Source of the DNA: Herbaspirillum rhizosphaerae_A
GTDB lineage: Bacteria > Pseudomonadota > Gammaproteobacteria > Burkholderiales > Burkholderiaceae_D
Reading direction: 5' to 3'
NCBI RefSeq assembly: GCF_046025915.1
Contig: NZ_JAQQFR010000002.1
Span: 1 to 64,000, forward strand
Length of the DNA: 64,000 nucleotides
A model generated the notes under the pieces. The model made no database searches and was not told where the DNA came from. It was given only the letters and a program-made list of their open reading frames with translations. The translations under genes were made by a program, and so were the position numbers. Below are positions 48,282-56,861 of the stretch, one piece after another (positions within the stretch are counted from its first letter, which is position 1; every line of letters starts with the position of its first letter).

Positions 48282-49214
48282 ATGACAAAATTTGCTTTTG
48301 TTTTTCCGGGTCAGGGTTCACAAGCCATCGGAATGTTGAACGGATTTGCCGATAACGAAGTCGTCAAGGCGACTGTTGCGGAAGCTTCCGATGCACTGCA
48401 ATTCGATCTTGGCAAGCTGATTGCCGAAGGCCCGAAGGAAGATCTGGATCTGACCACGAATACTCAGCCGGTCATGTTGACTGCTGCCGTGGCTTTTTAT
48501 CGCGCATGGCTGGCGGCGGGTGGCAAGGCGCCTGCGCTGGTCGCTGGTCATAGTCTGGGTGAATATTCCGCACTGGTGGCTGCCGGCGTGATTGCATTCA
48601 AGGATGCGGTGCCGCTGGTGCGTTTCCGTGCGCAAGCCATGCAGGAAGCTGTACCTGTTGGTCAGGGCGGCATGGCGGCGATTCTCGGTTTGTCGGACGA
48701 CGACGTGCGTGCTGCATGCGCTGAGGCTGCGCAAGGCGAGGTGGTTGAGGCTGTCAATTACAATTCGCCGGCCCAAGTGGTGATCGCCGGCGGTAAAGCG
48801 GCAGTTGAGCGTGCCTGTGAAATCGCCAAAGCCAAGGGCGCCAAGCGCGCGCTGGTGTTGCCGGTTTCTGCACCATTCCATTCCTCGTTGCTCAAGCCGG
48901 CGTCGGACCGTTTGCAGGCGTATCTGGCAAATGTGCCGTTCTCTGCGCCACAACTGCCGTTGATCAACAACGTCGATGTTGCCATCGTCAATGACCCCGC
49001 CGCAATTAAAGATGCGTTGGTGCGTCAGGCTGCCAGCGCCGTGCGTTGGGTTGAGACCGTGCAAAAAATGTCGGCCGAAGGCATCACGCATGTCGTCGAA
49101 TGCGGTCCTGGCAAAGTGCTGGCTGGTTTGACCAAGCGTATCAACGGCGATCTGACTGGCGAAGCAATCGTCGATCAGGCTTCTCTGGACAAAGTATTGG
49201 AGTTATTGAAGTGA
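48282..49214 (+). CDS. fabD: Malonyl-CoA:ACP transacylase
   Basis: A 310-residue enzyme that moves malonyl groups from CoA to AcpP. Nucleophile Ser in GHSLGEYSAL, the GQGSQ start (FVFPGQGSQAIGM), and catalytic His in SAPFHSSLLKPA. The stop overlaps the fabG GTG start. Confidence 0.97.
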   Translation: MTKFAFVFPGQGSQAIGMLNGFADNEVVKATVAEASDALQFDLGKLIAEGPKEDLDLTTNTQPVMLTAAVAFYRAWLAAGGKAPALVAGHSLGEYSALVAAGVIAFKDAVPLVRFRAQAMQEAVPVGQGGMAAILGLSDDDVRAACAEAAQGEVVEAVNYNSPAQVVIAGGKAAVERACEIAKAKGAKRALVLPVSAPFHSSLLKPASDRLQAYLANVPFSAPQLPLINNVDVAIVNDPAAIKDALVRQAASAVRWVETVQKMSAEGITHVVECGPGKVLAGLTKRINGDLTGEAIVDQASLDKVLELLK

Positions 49215-49984
49215 GTGATCAAAATTCGCAAAGTACGCAAAATTTGCAAAATCAAGTTGCGCTAGTCACCGGCGCATCCCGCGGTATCGGTCGCGCCATC
49301 GCTCAGGAGCTGGTTCGTCAGGGCGCCAAGGTGATCGGTACGGCAACCTCTGAGGCAGGCGCTGCCGCCATCAGTGACTATCTGGAGCAACTGCAGCCGG
49401 GTTGCGGCAAGGGCCTAGTTCTCAATGTGACGGACGTCGCGGCCTGTAATGCTGTCATTGACACGATTCAAAAAGAATTCGGCGGTCTTTCGATTCTGGT
49501 GAATAACGCCGGCATTACCCAAGATCAGCTTGCCATGCGCATGAAGGAAGAGGAGTGGGATAATGTCATTTCCACGAATCTGACTGCCGTGGGGCGTCTG
49601 TCGCGCGCCGTGTTGCGCGGCATGATGAAAGCCAGGCATGGCCGTATCATCAACATCACTTCCGTGGTCGGTTCGGCCGGTAATGCGGGGCAGATGAACT
49701 ATGCTGCCGCCAAAGCGGGCGTTGCCGGCATGAGCCGCGCGCTGGCGCGCGAAATCGGCAGCCGCAACATTACGGTTAATTGCATTGCACCGGGTTTTAT
49801 CGATACCGATATGACAAAAGTATTGGGCGAGCAGCAAACTGCGGCGTTGTTGCAGCAAATTCCACTGGGTCGTCTTGGTGCTCCGGAGGACATCGCTGCT
49901 GCGGTTTCCTTCCTCGCTTCACCACAGGCAGGCTATATCACTGGAACGACCTTGCATGTCAATGGCGGCATGTATATGAATTAG
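49211..49984 (+). CDS. fabG: 3-oxoacyl-ACP reductase FabG
   Basis: A 257-residue short-chain dehydrogenase that reduces 3-oxoacyl-ACP with NADPH. Cofactor motif TGASRGIG, catalytic Ser in NITSVVGS and Tyr-x3-Lys in NYAAAKAG. Start is a GTG overlapping fabD by four bases (GTGA), so translation is coupled. The first 15 residues are Asn/Gln/Ser-rich (SDQNSQSTQNLQNQ) and not found in most FabG proteins. A longer frame upstream overlaps fabD. Confidence 0.95.
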   Translation: MSDQNSQSTQNLQNQVALVTGASRGIGRAIAQELVRQGAKVIGTATSEAGAAAISDYLEQLQPGCGKGLVLNVTDVAACNAVIDTIQKEFGGLSILVNNAGITQDQLAMRMKEEEWDNVISTNLTAVGRLSRAVLRGMMKARHGRIINITSVVGSAGNAGQMNYAAAKAGVAGMSRALAREIGSRNITVNCIAPGFIDTDMTKVLGEQQTAALLQQIPLGRLGAPEDIAAAVSFLASPQAGYITGTTLHVNGGMYMN

Positions 49985-50062
49985 GCGTCTTTGGGCGCAG
50001 TTGGCAGCAAATTAAGTATTCTTGTCGGGAGTACTTAAAAGTAAATTTTTGGCGTGCAAACC

Positions 50063-50071
50063 TGATAAAAT
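50063..50071 (+). promoter_or_regulatory. Extended -10 element of acpP
   Basis: TGATAAAAT in the gap between fabG and acpP, about 37 bases before the acpP ATG. It likely gives acpP its own strong transcript. Confidence 0.55.
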
Positions 50072-50107
50072 GCGCGCACTTTTGTAACCTATCCACTGGA
50101 GGCACTT

Positions 50108-50347
50108 ATGTCCGATATCGAACAACGCGTTAAAAAGATCGTCGCTGAGCAACTGGGCGTCGCTGAAGCTGACATCAAGACTGAATCGTCGTTCGTGGAC
50201 GATCTGGGCGCTGACTCCCTCGACACCGTCGAGCTGGTCATGGCACTGGAAGATGAGTTCGAAATGGAAATCCCAGACGAACAAGCTGAAAAAATTACAA
50301 CCGTGCAACAGGCGATCGATTACGCCAAGGCACACGTCAAGGCCTAA
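50108..50347 (+). CDS. acpP: Acyl carrier protein
   Basis: A 79-residue acidic carrier of growing acyl chains. Ser37 in GADSLDTVEL takes the phosphopantetheine. Ribosome-binding site CTGGAGG. Set between fabG and fabF. Confidence 0.98.
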   Translation: MSDIEQRVKKIVAEQLGVAEADIKTESSFVDDLGADSLDTVELVMALEDEFEMEIPDEQAEKITTVQQAIDYAKAHVKA

Positions 50348-50377
50348 GTTGGTTTTGAACGACTCCAGGAGAATTGC

Positions 50378-51619
50378 TTGAGCCGCTCACGTGAACGTCG
50401 CGTAGTCATTACCGGTCTGGGATGCATTTCACCCGTTGGCAATAATATTGCCGACGCATGGGGTGCAGTCAAAGAAGGTAAGTCGGGCATTGCTACCATC
50501 ACGAAGTTTGATGCCACTCCTTTCACCACGCATTTTGCGGGTGAAGTGAAGGGCTTCAATATCGAAGACTACATCCCCGCCAAAGAAGCTCGCCACATGG
50601 ATACCTTTATCCATTTCGGCATGGCGGCAGGGATGCAGGCCATGCAGGATAGTGGCCTGGTCGTTACCGACGAGAACGCTGATCGTATCGGCGTCATTAT
50701 CGGTTCCGGCATTGGTGGTTTGCCTTTGATCGAGCAAACGCATGAAGAGCTGACCAATCGCGGCCCGCGTCGCATCAGCCCGTTCTTCATTCCAGCGTCG
50801 ATCATCAATATGATTTCCGGCAACTTGTCGATCAAGTACGGTCTGAAGGGTCCTAATCTGGCCATCGTGACTGCTTGTACAACAGGTCTGCATTGCATCG
50901 GCTCGGCCAGCCGCATGATTCAGTACGGCGATGCCGATGTGATGATTGCCGGTGGTGCGGAGTCCAGTGTTTCGCCTTTGGGTATCGGTGGTTTCGCTTC
51001 TGCGCGTGCACTGTCGACACGCAATGACGATCCGGCGACTGCATCCCGTCCATGGGATAAGGATCGCGACGGCTTCGTGCTCGGCGAAGGTGCCGGCGTG
51101 ATGGTGCTGGAAGAGTATGAGCATGCCAAGGCGCGTGGCGCCAAGATCTATGCTGAAGTGCTCGGTTTCGGGATGAGCGGTGACGCTTATCACATGACCG
51201 CGCCGAATCTGGATGGTCCGCGTCGTTGTGTGGTTTCGGCCCTGCGCGATGCTGGCGTCAATCCGGATGAAGTTCAGTACCTGAATGCGCACGGTACATC
51301 TACTCCGCTTGGTGACAAGAATGAAACCGATGCGATCAAGGCGGCATTCGGTGATCATGCTTACAAGATGGTCGTCAATTCCACCAAGTCCATGACTGGC
51401 CATTTACTGGGCGGTGCAGGCGGGCTGGAATCGGTGTTCACCGTGTTGGCGTTGCATAATCAGATCTCTCCTCCGACGATGAACATCTTTAATCAGGATC
51501 CGGAATGTGACCTTGATTACTGTGCCAATCAGGCGCGCGATATGAAGATTGATATTGCCGTCAAGAATTCATTTGGATTCGGTGGCACTAACGGCACTCT
51601 GGTGTTCGGTAAGGTGTAA
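50378..51619 (+). CDS. fabF: 3-oxoacyl-ACP synthase II (FabF)
   Basis: A 413-residue condensing enzyme for chain elongation. Catalytic Cys in VTACTTGLHC, His in LNAHGTSTP and TKSMTGHLLGGAGG. The start is TTG at 50378 with CCAGGAGA upstream. Followed by a perfect 28-base palindromic terminator. Confidence 0.97.
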   Translation: MSRSRERRVVITGLGCISPVGNNIADAWGAVKEGKSGIATITKFDATPFTTHFAGEVKGFNIEDYIPAKEARHMDTFIHFGMAAGMQAMQDSGLVVTDENADRIGVIIGSGIGGLPLIEQTHEELTNRGPRRISPFFIPASIINMISGNLSIKYGLKGPNLAIVTACTTGLHCIGSASRMIQYGDADVMIAGGAESSVSPLGIGGFASARALSTRNDDPATASRPWDKDRDGFVLGEGAGVMVLEEYEHAKARGAKIYAEVLGFGMSGDAYHMTAPNLDGPRRCVVSALRDAGVNPDEVQYLNAHGTSTPLGDKNETDAIKAAFGDHAYKMVVNSTKSMTGHLLGGAGGLESVFTVLALHNQISPPTMNIFNQDPECDLDYCANQARDMKIDIAVKNSFGFGGTNGTLVFGKV

Positions 51620-51626
51620 ATACCCT

Positions 51627-51654
51627 AACTCGGCTTTCAATTGAAAGCCGAGTT
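51627..51654 (+). terminator. Palindromic hairpin after fabF
   Basis: AACTCGGCTTTCAA and TTGAAAGCCGAGTT form an exact 28-base palindrome eight bases after the fabF stop. There is only a short T-rich run (CGTTTC), so efficiency is uncertain. Confidence 0.75.
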
Positions 51655-51675
51655 CGTTTCTCCACTCCAATTTAT

Positions 51676-52161
51676 ATGTCGATAGCAGTCTCCGCGGATA
51701 TCAAGCCTTCCCGTATGCTATTGCTCATGATGGCTGCTGCAGCTATCGTCGTCGCTCTCATCGGCGTTATCTTTGCTTTTGCTCTGGTGGGGCAATTGTC
51801 TTTCCTGGTCAGAATGTCGCTGGCTGCCGTCTGTATTGTGGCGGCGTTGCTGGCATTTTGGCTGGTGCTGCAAAATCGTAAAGCTGTTTGGCTGCATATT
51901 TCCGGGACCGGGCAGATCCGGCTGGTAGAGCACCATGCGGCTGTCCGGGCCAAGACGGGTTCGCGCGTCATGAGCGGTGGTTTGGCGCAGTTGCTGGCCG
52001 GCTCAACGGTGTGGCCAAATCTGCTTTTGCTGCGTCTGAGACTTGAAAACGGCAAAGTGCGCACCATACCTGTCTTGCCGGACTCTGTCTCGAAGGAAAC
52101 TTTCCGTGCGCTGCAAGTGGCTTGCCGCTGGGTTGCAAGTCATAATAACGACGCCCGCTAG
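51676..52161 (+). CDS. Small membrane protein, YgfX-like
   Basis: A 161-residue protein with two membrane helices (about residues 15-38 and 46-64) and a C-terminal soluble domain with the pattern WLHISGTGQIRLVEH and LLLLRLRLENGKVRTIPVLPDS. Length, topology and location just upstream of rpoE resemble YgfX/CptA-type proteins of other proteobacteria, but identity is low by eye. Function unknown here. Confidence 0.6.
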   Translation: MSIAVSADIKPSRMLLLMMAAAAIVVALIGVIFAFALVGQLSFLVRMSLAAVCIVAALLAFWLVLQNRKAVWLHISGTGQIRLVEHHAAVRAKTGSRVMSGGLAQLLAGSTVWPNLLLLRLRLENGKVRTIPVLPDSVSKETFRALQVACRWVASHNNDAR

Positions 52162-52274
52162 GCATGCGATTCACTTAAAAACAAAAAAGATAGTACGCTT
52201 GCTGAATTTATTGCGTCACAACTGGTCAATGACTCGGGTTGTGCAGAAATGATAAAAAAACAAGGAACCTGGAT

Positions 52275-52877
52275 TTGACGACGGAACGCGAAATTGATCA
52301 ACTGCTTGTCGAGCGTGTACAGCGTGGCGATAAGAAGGCGTTCGAGCTATTAGTTGCCAAATATCAACGGAAACTGATGCGGCTCGTTTCGCGTTTAGTA
52401 CGCGATCAGGCTGAAGCTGAGGATGTCGTGCAAGAGGCGTTCATCAAAGCCTATCGTGCGCTGCCTCAGTTTCGCGGTGATTCCGCGTTCTACACCTGGT
52501 TGTATCGTATTGGTATCAATACGGCAAAAAACTATCTGGTGACAATGGGGCGCCGGGCGCCGACATCCACCGAGGCTGATGCCGAAGAAGCTGAAACTTT
52601 TGACGATGGCGAGCACCTAAGGGACATCAACACCCCTGAGTCAATGCTGGCAACCAAGCAAATTGCCCAGACCGTCAACGTAGCAATGGAGGCGTTGCCG
52701 GAGGAATTGCGAACAGCAATCACTCTGCGGGAAATTGAAGGTTTGAGTTACGACGAAATCGCTGATGCCATGGGATGTCCGATTGGCACCGTGCGTAGCC
52801 GGATTTTCCGGGCACGCGAGGCGATCGCGGAGAAACTGAGGCCGCTGTTGGGTACTGCAATCGACAAGCGCTGGTAA
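52275..52877 (+). CDS. rpoE: RNA polymerase sigma-E factor
   Basis: A 200-residue extracytoplasmic-function sigma factor that directs envelope-stress genes. Region 2 (DVVQEAFIKAYRALPQFRGDSAFYTWLYRI, in part) and region 4 (AITLREIEGLSYDEIADAMGCPIGTVRSRIFRA, in part) match RpoE/AlgU closely. The start is the TTG at 52275 with AAGGA upstream; the longer frame from 52239 reads through an unlikely leader. rseA and rseB follow. Confidence 0.95.
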   Translation: MTTEREIDQLLVERVQRGDKKAFELLVAKYQRKLMRLVSRLVRDQAEAEDVVQEAFIKAYRALPQFRGDSAFYTWLYRIGINTAKNYLVTMGRRAPTSTEADAEEAETFDDGEHLRDINTPESMLATKQIAQTVNVAMEALPEELRTAITLREIEGLSYDEIADAMGCPIGTVRSRIFRAREAIAEKLRPLLGTAIDKRW

Positions 52878-52999
52878 CGTCGATGGCTGTATGCAAAAGG
52901 CAGGTGTAGTGGGTTATGCGCAGTATCGAGTTTTGTAGGTAAGCGACATAAAAATAAGAGTGGGTGATGGAACTGAATTTTGTGGCCGGGTGACTACTT

Positions 53000-53668
53000 A
53001 TGGATACCAAAGAAATTAGCAGAGAACAGATTTCGGCATTGGCCGACGGTGAGCTTGTTGACGCACACGTCAACGTAGCATTAGCCGTGTTGCGTCAGCC
53101 TGAGGAGCAGATCACATGGGATCTGTATCATCAGATTGGCGACGTTCTGCGCTCCGATGAAATGGCATTTTCACTCAGTGAAGGATTCACTGCGAAAATG
53201 CACGCACTTCTGGATGCCGAGCCGGTAATTATTGCTCCGCACATTGCCCCACAGTTGAATACGGTCGCGGCGGAGCAGATCATTGTTCCTGCCGCTGCCG
53301 CAAACGGTGGTTCGATGCGCAGACGCTTCGTGCGACGTTTTGCAATGCCGGGTGCGGCGGTTGCGGCAGCAGTTGTGGCGGTTGTTTTTGTGGCCTCTCC
53401 GCAGCAGCCTACGACGATGGCCAATAACGGTGGTGCCACTGGCACTGCAGCATCGGCAATCGTGGCGCCGTCTGGCATTACGACAGTTGCTGCGACTTCA
53501 GCGCCTCAAAGTGCTGCGCAAGTCAGCAGCCTGGCGCAACAGGGCGAGGTCGCTCGCGATCCTCGTATTGACGATTATTTGCTGGCCCACCAGCGTTTCT
53601 CGCCTTCCATGTACAGTTCGGTCCAATATGCCCGTTCGGCGGCTTTTGCAATTGACTCAGATAAATAA
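53000..53668 (+). CDS. rseA: Anti-sigma-E factor RseA
   Basis: A 222-residue single-pass membrane protein. The cytoplasmic N-terminus starts EISREQISALADGELVDAHV, as in RseA, and binds RpoE. A membrane helix of Ala/Val residues (GAAVAAAVVAVVFVA) follows near residue 115, then a periplasmic domain ending in DDYLLAHQRFSPSMYSSVQY. It should be cut during stress to free RpoE. One base separates it from rseB. Confidence 0.93.
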   Translation: MDTKEISREQISALADGELVDAHVNVALAVLRQPEEQITWDLYHQIGDVLRSDEMAFSLSEGFTAKMHALLDAEPVIIAPHIAPQLNTVAAEQIIVPAAAANGGSMRRRFVRRFAMPGAAVAAAVVAVVFVASPQQPTTMANNGGATGTAASAIVAPSGITTVAATSAPQSAAQVSSLAQQGEVARDPRIDDYLLAHQRFSPSMYSSVQYARSAAFAIDSDK

Positions 53669-53669
53669 T

Positions 53670-54695
53670 ATGCGGCAGACACAAGGTTTGCTCCGGGTCG
53701 TTCTTTTCCTTTCGGCATTCATGGCATTCTCCGCTCGGGCGGAGAATGCACTGCCGGCAAAAGTGAGCAACAATCAGGACGCGCAGGTCTTACTTAAAAA
53801 AATCCAATCCGCTGCTCAGCGGTTAAATTATTCCGGTACCTTCGTTTATCAGCAGTCCAACCAGATCCGTACGTCGCGTATCACGCACATTCTGTCCGGC
53901 AAGAATGAAATCGAAAAGCTGGAAGTCCTCGACGGCAAGCCACGCGAATACATTCGCAACAATGATGATGTCGCTTGTTATGTGCCGGAAGCGAAGACGG
54001 TTCTGATCGAAAAACGCATTACCCGAGACGTATTTCCGGCGATTCTGGCAGCCAATCCCACCGATCTGGTTGATTACTACAGCGTCAAAATGGGTGAAAC
54101 CGGGCGCGTTGCCGGTCATGACTGCCAGGCAGTGATCCTCGAACCAAAAGACAAGCTGCGCTATGGCTACAAGCTCTGGGCGGACAAGGCTACCGGGCTG
54201 CTATTGCGCGCGCAGACTTTTGATGGAAAGAATGAGGTGGTGGAGCAAATCTCCTTCACGCAAATCGAAATCGGCAACATCGATCACAACCGCGTGAAGC
54301 CGACCTTCACCAATACCAGTGGCTGGCATATTGAGAACTCCGTCATGAGTCAGGTCAACCTCTCTGGCTGGGCGGTGACGCCGCCACCGGGATTCAAGAA
54401 GATTCAAGAAGTAAAGCGCCTGATCTCCGATACGCAAAATACAGGTACTTCTGCAACTCAGCATGGGGTGACGACGCAGCGTGAAGTCTCTCAGATCGTA
54501 TTTTCGGATGGTCTTGCTGCGATTTCGGTATTCATCGAGCCTGGCTCGCAAAGCCGTACTGAAGGTTCCATGCAACAGGGTGCCATGAATATTGTTGGTC
54601 GCCGTCAAGGCGACTATTGGCTCACCGTTGTTGGTGAAGTGCCCGGTGCAGCGATTCGACAAGTGTCAAACTCAATAGAGTTCAAATCCAAATAA
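53670..54695 (+). CDS. rseB: Periplasmic sigma-E regulator RseB (MucB)
   Basis: A 341-residue periplasmic protein that protects RseA from cleavage. Signal peptide (MRQTQGLLRVVLFLSAFMAF, cleavage near SARAEN) and the family segment QRLNYSGTFVYQQSNQIRTS. It may sense mislocalised lipoproteins or LPS. ATG at 53670; longer frames upstream overlap rseA and are not related. Confidence 0.93.
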   Translation: MRQTQGLLRVVLFLSAFMAFSARAENALPAKVSNNQDAQVLLKKIQSAAQRLNYSGTFVYQQSNQIRTSRITHILSGKNEIEKLEVLDGKPREYIRNNDDVACYVPEAKTVLIEKRITRDVFPAILAANPTDLVDYYSVKMGETGRVAGHDCQAVILEPKDKLRYGYKLWADKATGLLLRAQTFDGKNEVVEQISFTQIEIGNIDHNRVKPTFTNTSGWHIENSVMSQVNLSGWAVTPPPGFKKIQEVKRLISDTQNTGTSATQHGVTTQREVSQIVFSDGLAAISVFIEPGSQSRTEGSMQQGAMNIVGRRQGDYWLTVVGEVPGAAIRQVSNSIEFKSK

Positions 54696-54708
54696 TACAA
54701 AAATCCAC

Positions 54709-56214
54709 ATGATGATTCCCGCAAAGAAAGTCCTGTTGTCGTCGCTTCTGAGTGCGTCGGTTCTTGCGTTGTCGCCTTCGCTATTTGGCTTGAGCGCTGT
54801 AGTTGCCGCACCGGCCGTTGCAGGCTTGCCGGATTTTGCAGACATCGTTGATCGTACCGGCCCGGGTGTCGTTAATATTCGCACCACGGAGCGCGTCAAA
54901 ACAGGTCAGCCTCAAGCGGGCGCTGATGACGAAGAAATGCAGGAATTTTTCCGCCGCTTCTTCGGCGTGCCAATGCCTCGTCAGCAGCCTAATACACCCA
55001 ATACACCAAACACCCCGAATACGCCGCGAAATAAGGGTAAGGGCGGCAATGTGCAGCAAGAAGAAGTGCCGCGTGGTGTCGGATCCGGCTTCATCATTTC
55101 GGCTGATGGTTACATCATGACTAACGCGCACGTGGTTGAGGGGGCAAGCGATGTGTATGTCACCTTGACCGACAAGCGCGAGTTCAAGGCCAAGATCATT
55201 GGCTCTGATACGCGTACAGATGTGGCGTTGCTCAAGATTGATGGTTCCAACCTTCCGCGTCTGGTAATTGGCGATTCGGACAAAATCCGCGCAGGCGAAT
55301 GGGTGTTGGCGATCGGTTCTCCGTTTGGTTTGGAAAACACCGTGACAGCAGGGATTATTTCTGCCAAGGCGCGTGACACCGGCGACTATCTGCCATTGAT
55401 TCAAACCGACGTCGCTGTGAATCCCGGCAATTCCGGTGGTCCGTTGATCAATCTCAAGGGGGAGGTCATCGGTATCAACTCGCAGATCTATAGTCGTTCC
55501 GGCGGATTCATGGGAATCTCCTTCGCAGTGCCGATTGACGAGGCGCTGCGGGTTTCCGATCAGTTGAAGGCGAGCGGACGCGTGACGCGCGGTCGCATTG
55601 GCGTGCAAATTGGCGAAGTGACTAAAGATGTCGCTGAGTCGCTGGGCTTGGCCAAGGCGCAAGGTGCGATGGTGCAACGCGTCGAGCCGGGCGGTCCTGC
55701 TGATAAGGGCGGTCTGGAAGCCGGAGATATCATTCTCAAATTCAACGGCGCCACAATTGAAAAGCCAAGCGATCTGCCGCGCATGGTCGGAAACATCAAG
55801 CCGGGTTCGCGTGCGACCGTCAACGTCTGGCGTAAAGGTAGCGCACGTGACGTCAGCCTGACTGTCGTGGAACTTGAGGCGGACAAGCCTGCCAAGGTCG
55901 AAGAGAAGAAGCCAAAGCAAGAGGCTGTCCCTAATTCCCTGGGCCTGATCGTCAGTGATTTGAGCGATGCGCAAAAGAAAGAGCTGAAGATCGAAAACGG
56001 CGTACTGGTCGAATCTGCTGTCGGCGTGGCTGCTGCAGCCGGTCTGCGTGCAGGTGACGTCGTGCAGCGGCTGAACGATATCGATATCAAGGATGCCAAG
56101 CAATTCAATGGTTTGGTTGCCAAGCTGGATCCGAAGAAGCGCGCAGCTGTGCTGGTGCGCCGCGGTGATTCGTCGCAGTTTGTTCCATTGCGCCCCAGCA
56201 CTAGCGGCAATTAA
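54709..56214 (+). CDS. mucD: Periplasmic serine protease MucD/DegP
   Basis: A 501-residue HtrA protease and chaperone. Signal peptide (cleavage near VVAAPAVAGL), triad His in TNAHVVEG, Asp in RTDVALLKID and Ser in NPGNSGGPL, then two PDZ domains (about residues 295-385 and 405-490). A Pro/Asn/Thr repeat (NTP x4) lies in the loop at residues about 95-106. It degrades misfolded envelope proteins and closes the sigma-E operon. Confidence 0.95.
   Translation: MMIPAKKVLLSSLLSASVLALSPSLFGLSAVVAAPAVAGLPDFADIVDRTGPGVVNIRTTERVKTGQPQAGADDEEMQEFFRRFFGVPMPRQQPNTPNTPNTPNTPRNKGKGGNVQQEEVPRGVGSGFIISADGYIMTNAHVVEGASDVYVTLTDKREFKAKIIGSDTRTDVALLKIDGSNLPRLVIGDSDKIRAGEWVLAIGSPFGLENTVTAGIISAKARDTGDYLPLIQTDVAVNPGNSGGPLINLKGEVIGINSQIYSRSGGFMGISFAVPIDEALRVSDQLKASGRVTRGRIGVQIGEVTKDVAESLGLAKAQGAMVQRVEPGGPADKGGLEAGDIILKFNGATIEKPSDLPRMVGNIKPGSRATVNVWRKGSARDVSLTVVELEADKPAKVEEKKPKQEAVPNSLGLIVSDLSDAQKKELKIENGVLVESAVGVAAAAGLRAGDVVQRLNDIDIKDAKQFNGLVAKLDPKKRAAVLVRRGDSSQFVPLRPSTSGN
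54991..55026 (+). repeat. In-frame NTP codon repeat in mucD
   Basis: Four Asn-Thr-Pro triplets, each nine bases, with varied third positions (ACACCC, ACACCA, ACCCCG, ACGCCG). It lies in a surface loop ahead of the protease core and may differ in copy number among strains. Confidence 0.7.
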
Positions 56215-56275
56215 GGATAGTTAGGGCAATCTAGGACAGGCCTCATTCAGGCTGGTCTGGTAATTTGATTTTGGT

Positions 56276-56308
56276 AAAGGCTGCATGCTTCACGGCATGC
56301 AGCCTTTT
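56276..56308 (+). terminator. Terminator after mucD
   Basis: AAAGGCTGCATGC and GCATGCAGCCTTTT with loop TTCACG, 61 bases after the mucD stop. It would end the sigma-E operon and overlaps the spurious early start of the next reading frame. Confidence 0.85.
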
Positions 56309-56332
56309 ATCTGTCGCAGATTGAGGCGTTTG

Positions 56333-56596
56333 ATGTCAGCCACTCACTTCATCGTTTATTCCCGGTCGTATTGTCATCTGTGCGAAGACATGGCGAATGC
56401 TCTGGAGGCATTGCGCCCTGATTGTGACTTCAACGTCGAAATGATTGATGTCGACGCGGATGAGGCGCTGGTCGCGCTTTATGATGAGTTGGTTCCGGTA
56501 TTGGTCGGGAAGAAGGAGGGGCAGCCGCCTGTGCAGCTATGTCATTACTTTCTTGATGTGTCGGCAGTAAAACAGTTCTTGCTCGATGGAAATTAA
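56333..56596 (+). CDS. Glutaredoxin-like protein (DUF836)
   Basis: An 87-residue thioredoxin-fold protein with the redox motif CHLC in YSRSYCHLCEDMANAL. Start set at 56333 (MSATHFIVYSRSYC); a longer frame begins inside the terminator hairpin. The cis-proline segment is ELVPVLVG. This small protein between mucD and lepA is common in betaproteobacteria. Its substrate is unknown. Confidence 0.85.
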   Translation: MSATHFIVYSRSYCHLCEDMANALEALRPDCDFNVEMIDVDADEALVALYDELVPVLVGKKEGQPPVQLCHYFLDVSAVKQFLLDGN

Positions 56597-56796
56597 TCGT
56601 TTGTTGAATTTGGCACCACTTGGGCAAGCAGCATATTCATCGGGCGTTTTGGGTTGTAAATCGGCTATTCCCGGCAAACACCTTCTTCAAAGCCCTAATG
56701 ACGGAAAGAATCTGCGCTGATGACGGTTCGTCAATGGTGATTCGGGTTTTAGCCCCTGAAATCCGGTAGAATGCTGGGTTGTACAAAAGCTGTTGT

Positions 56797-56842
56797 AAAG
56801 GCGCTCACTTGGGGGACGCTCCCATTCTGGGGCGCCTTTTTT
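56797..56842 (+). terminator. Terminator-like hairpin just before lepA
   Basis: AAAGGCGC (56797-56804) pairs with GCGCCTTT (56832-56839) around an inner GGGGGACGCTCCC element, followed by a T run. It ends 20 bases before the lepA ATG. An upstream TAGAAT near 56767 could be a -10 box. It may be a leader attenuator or end a short RNA. Confidence 0.6.
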
Positions 56843-56861
56843 CATCGTTTTCCGCAATTTA

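Noticed and set aside
52162..52274. Sigma-E-type promoter before rpoE
   Set aside because: GAATTT near 52205 followed by TCAATG at about the right distance resembles the pattern, but the -10 part does not match well enough.
54781..56103. A 440-residue minus-strand frame over mucD
   Set aside because: Shadow of mucD. Same reading-phase artefact.
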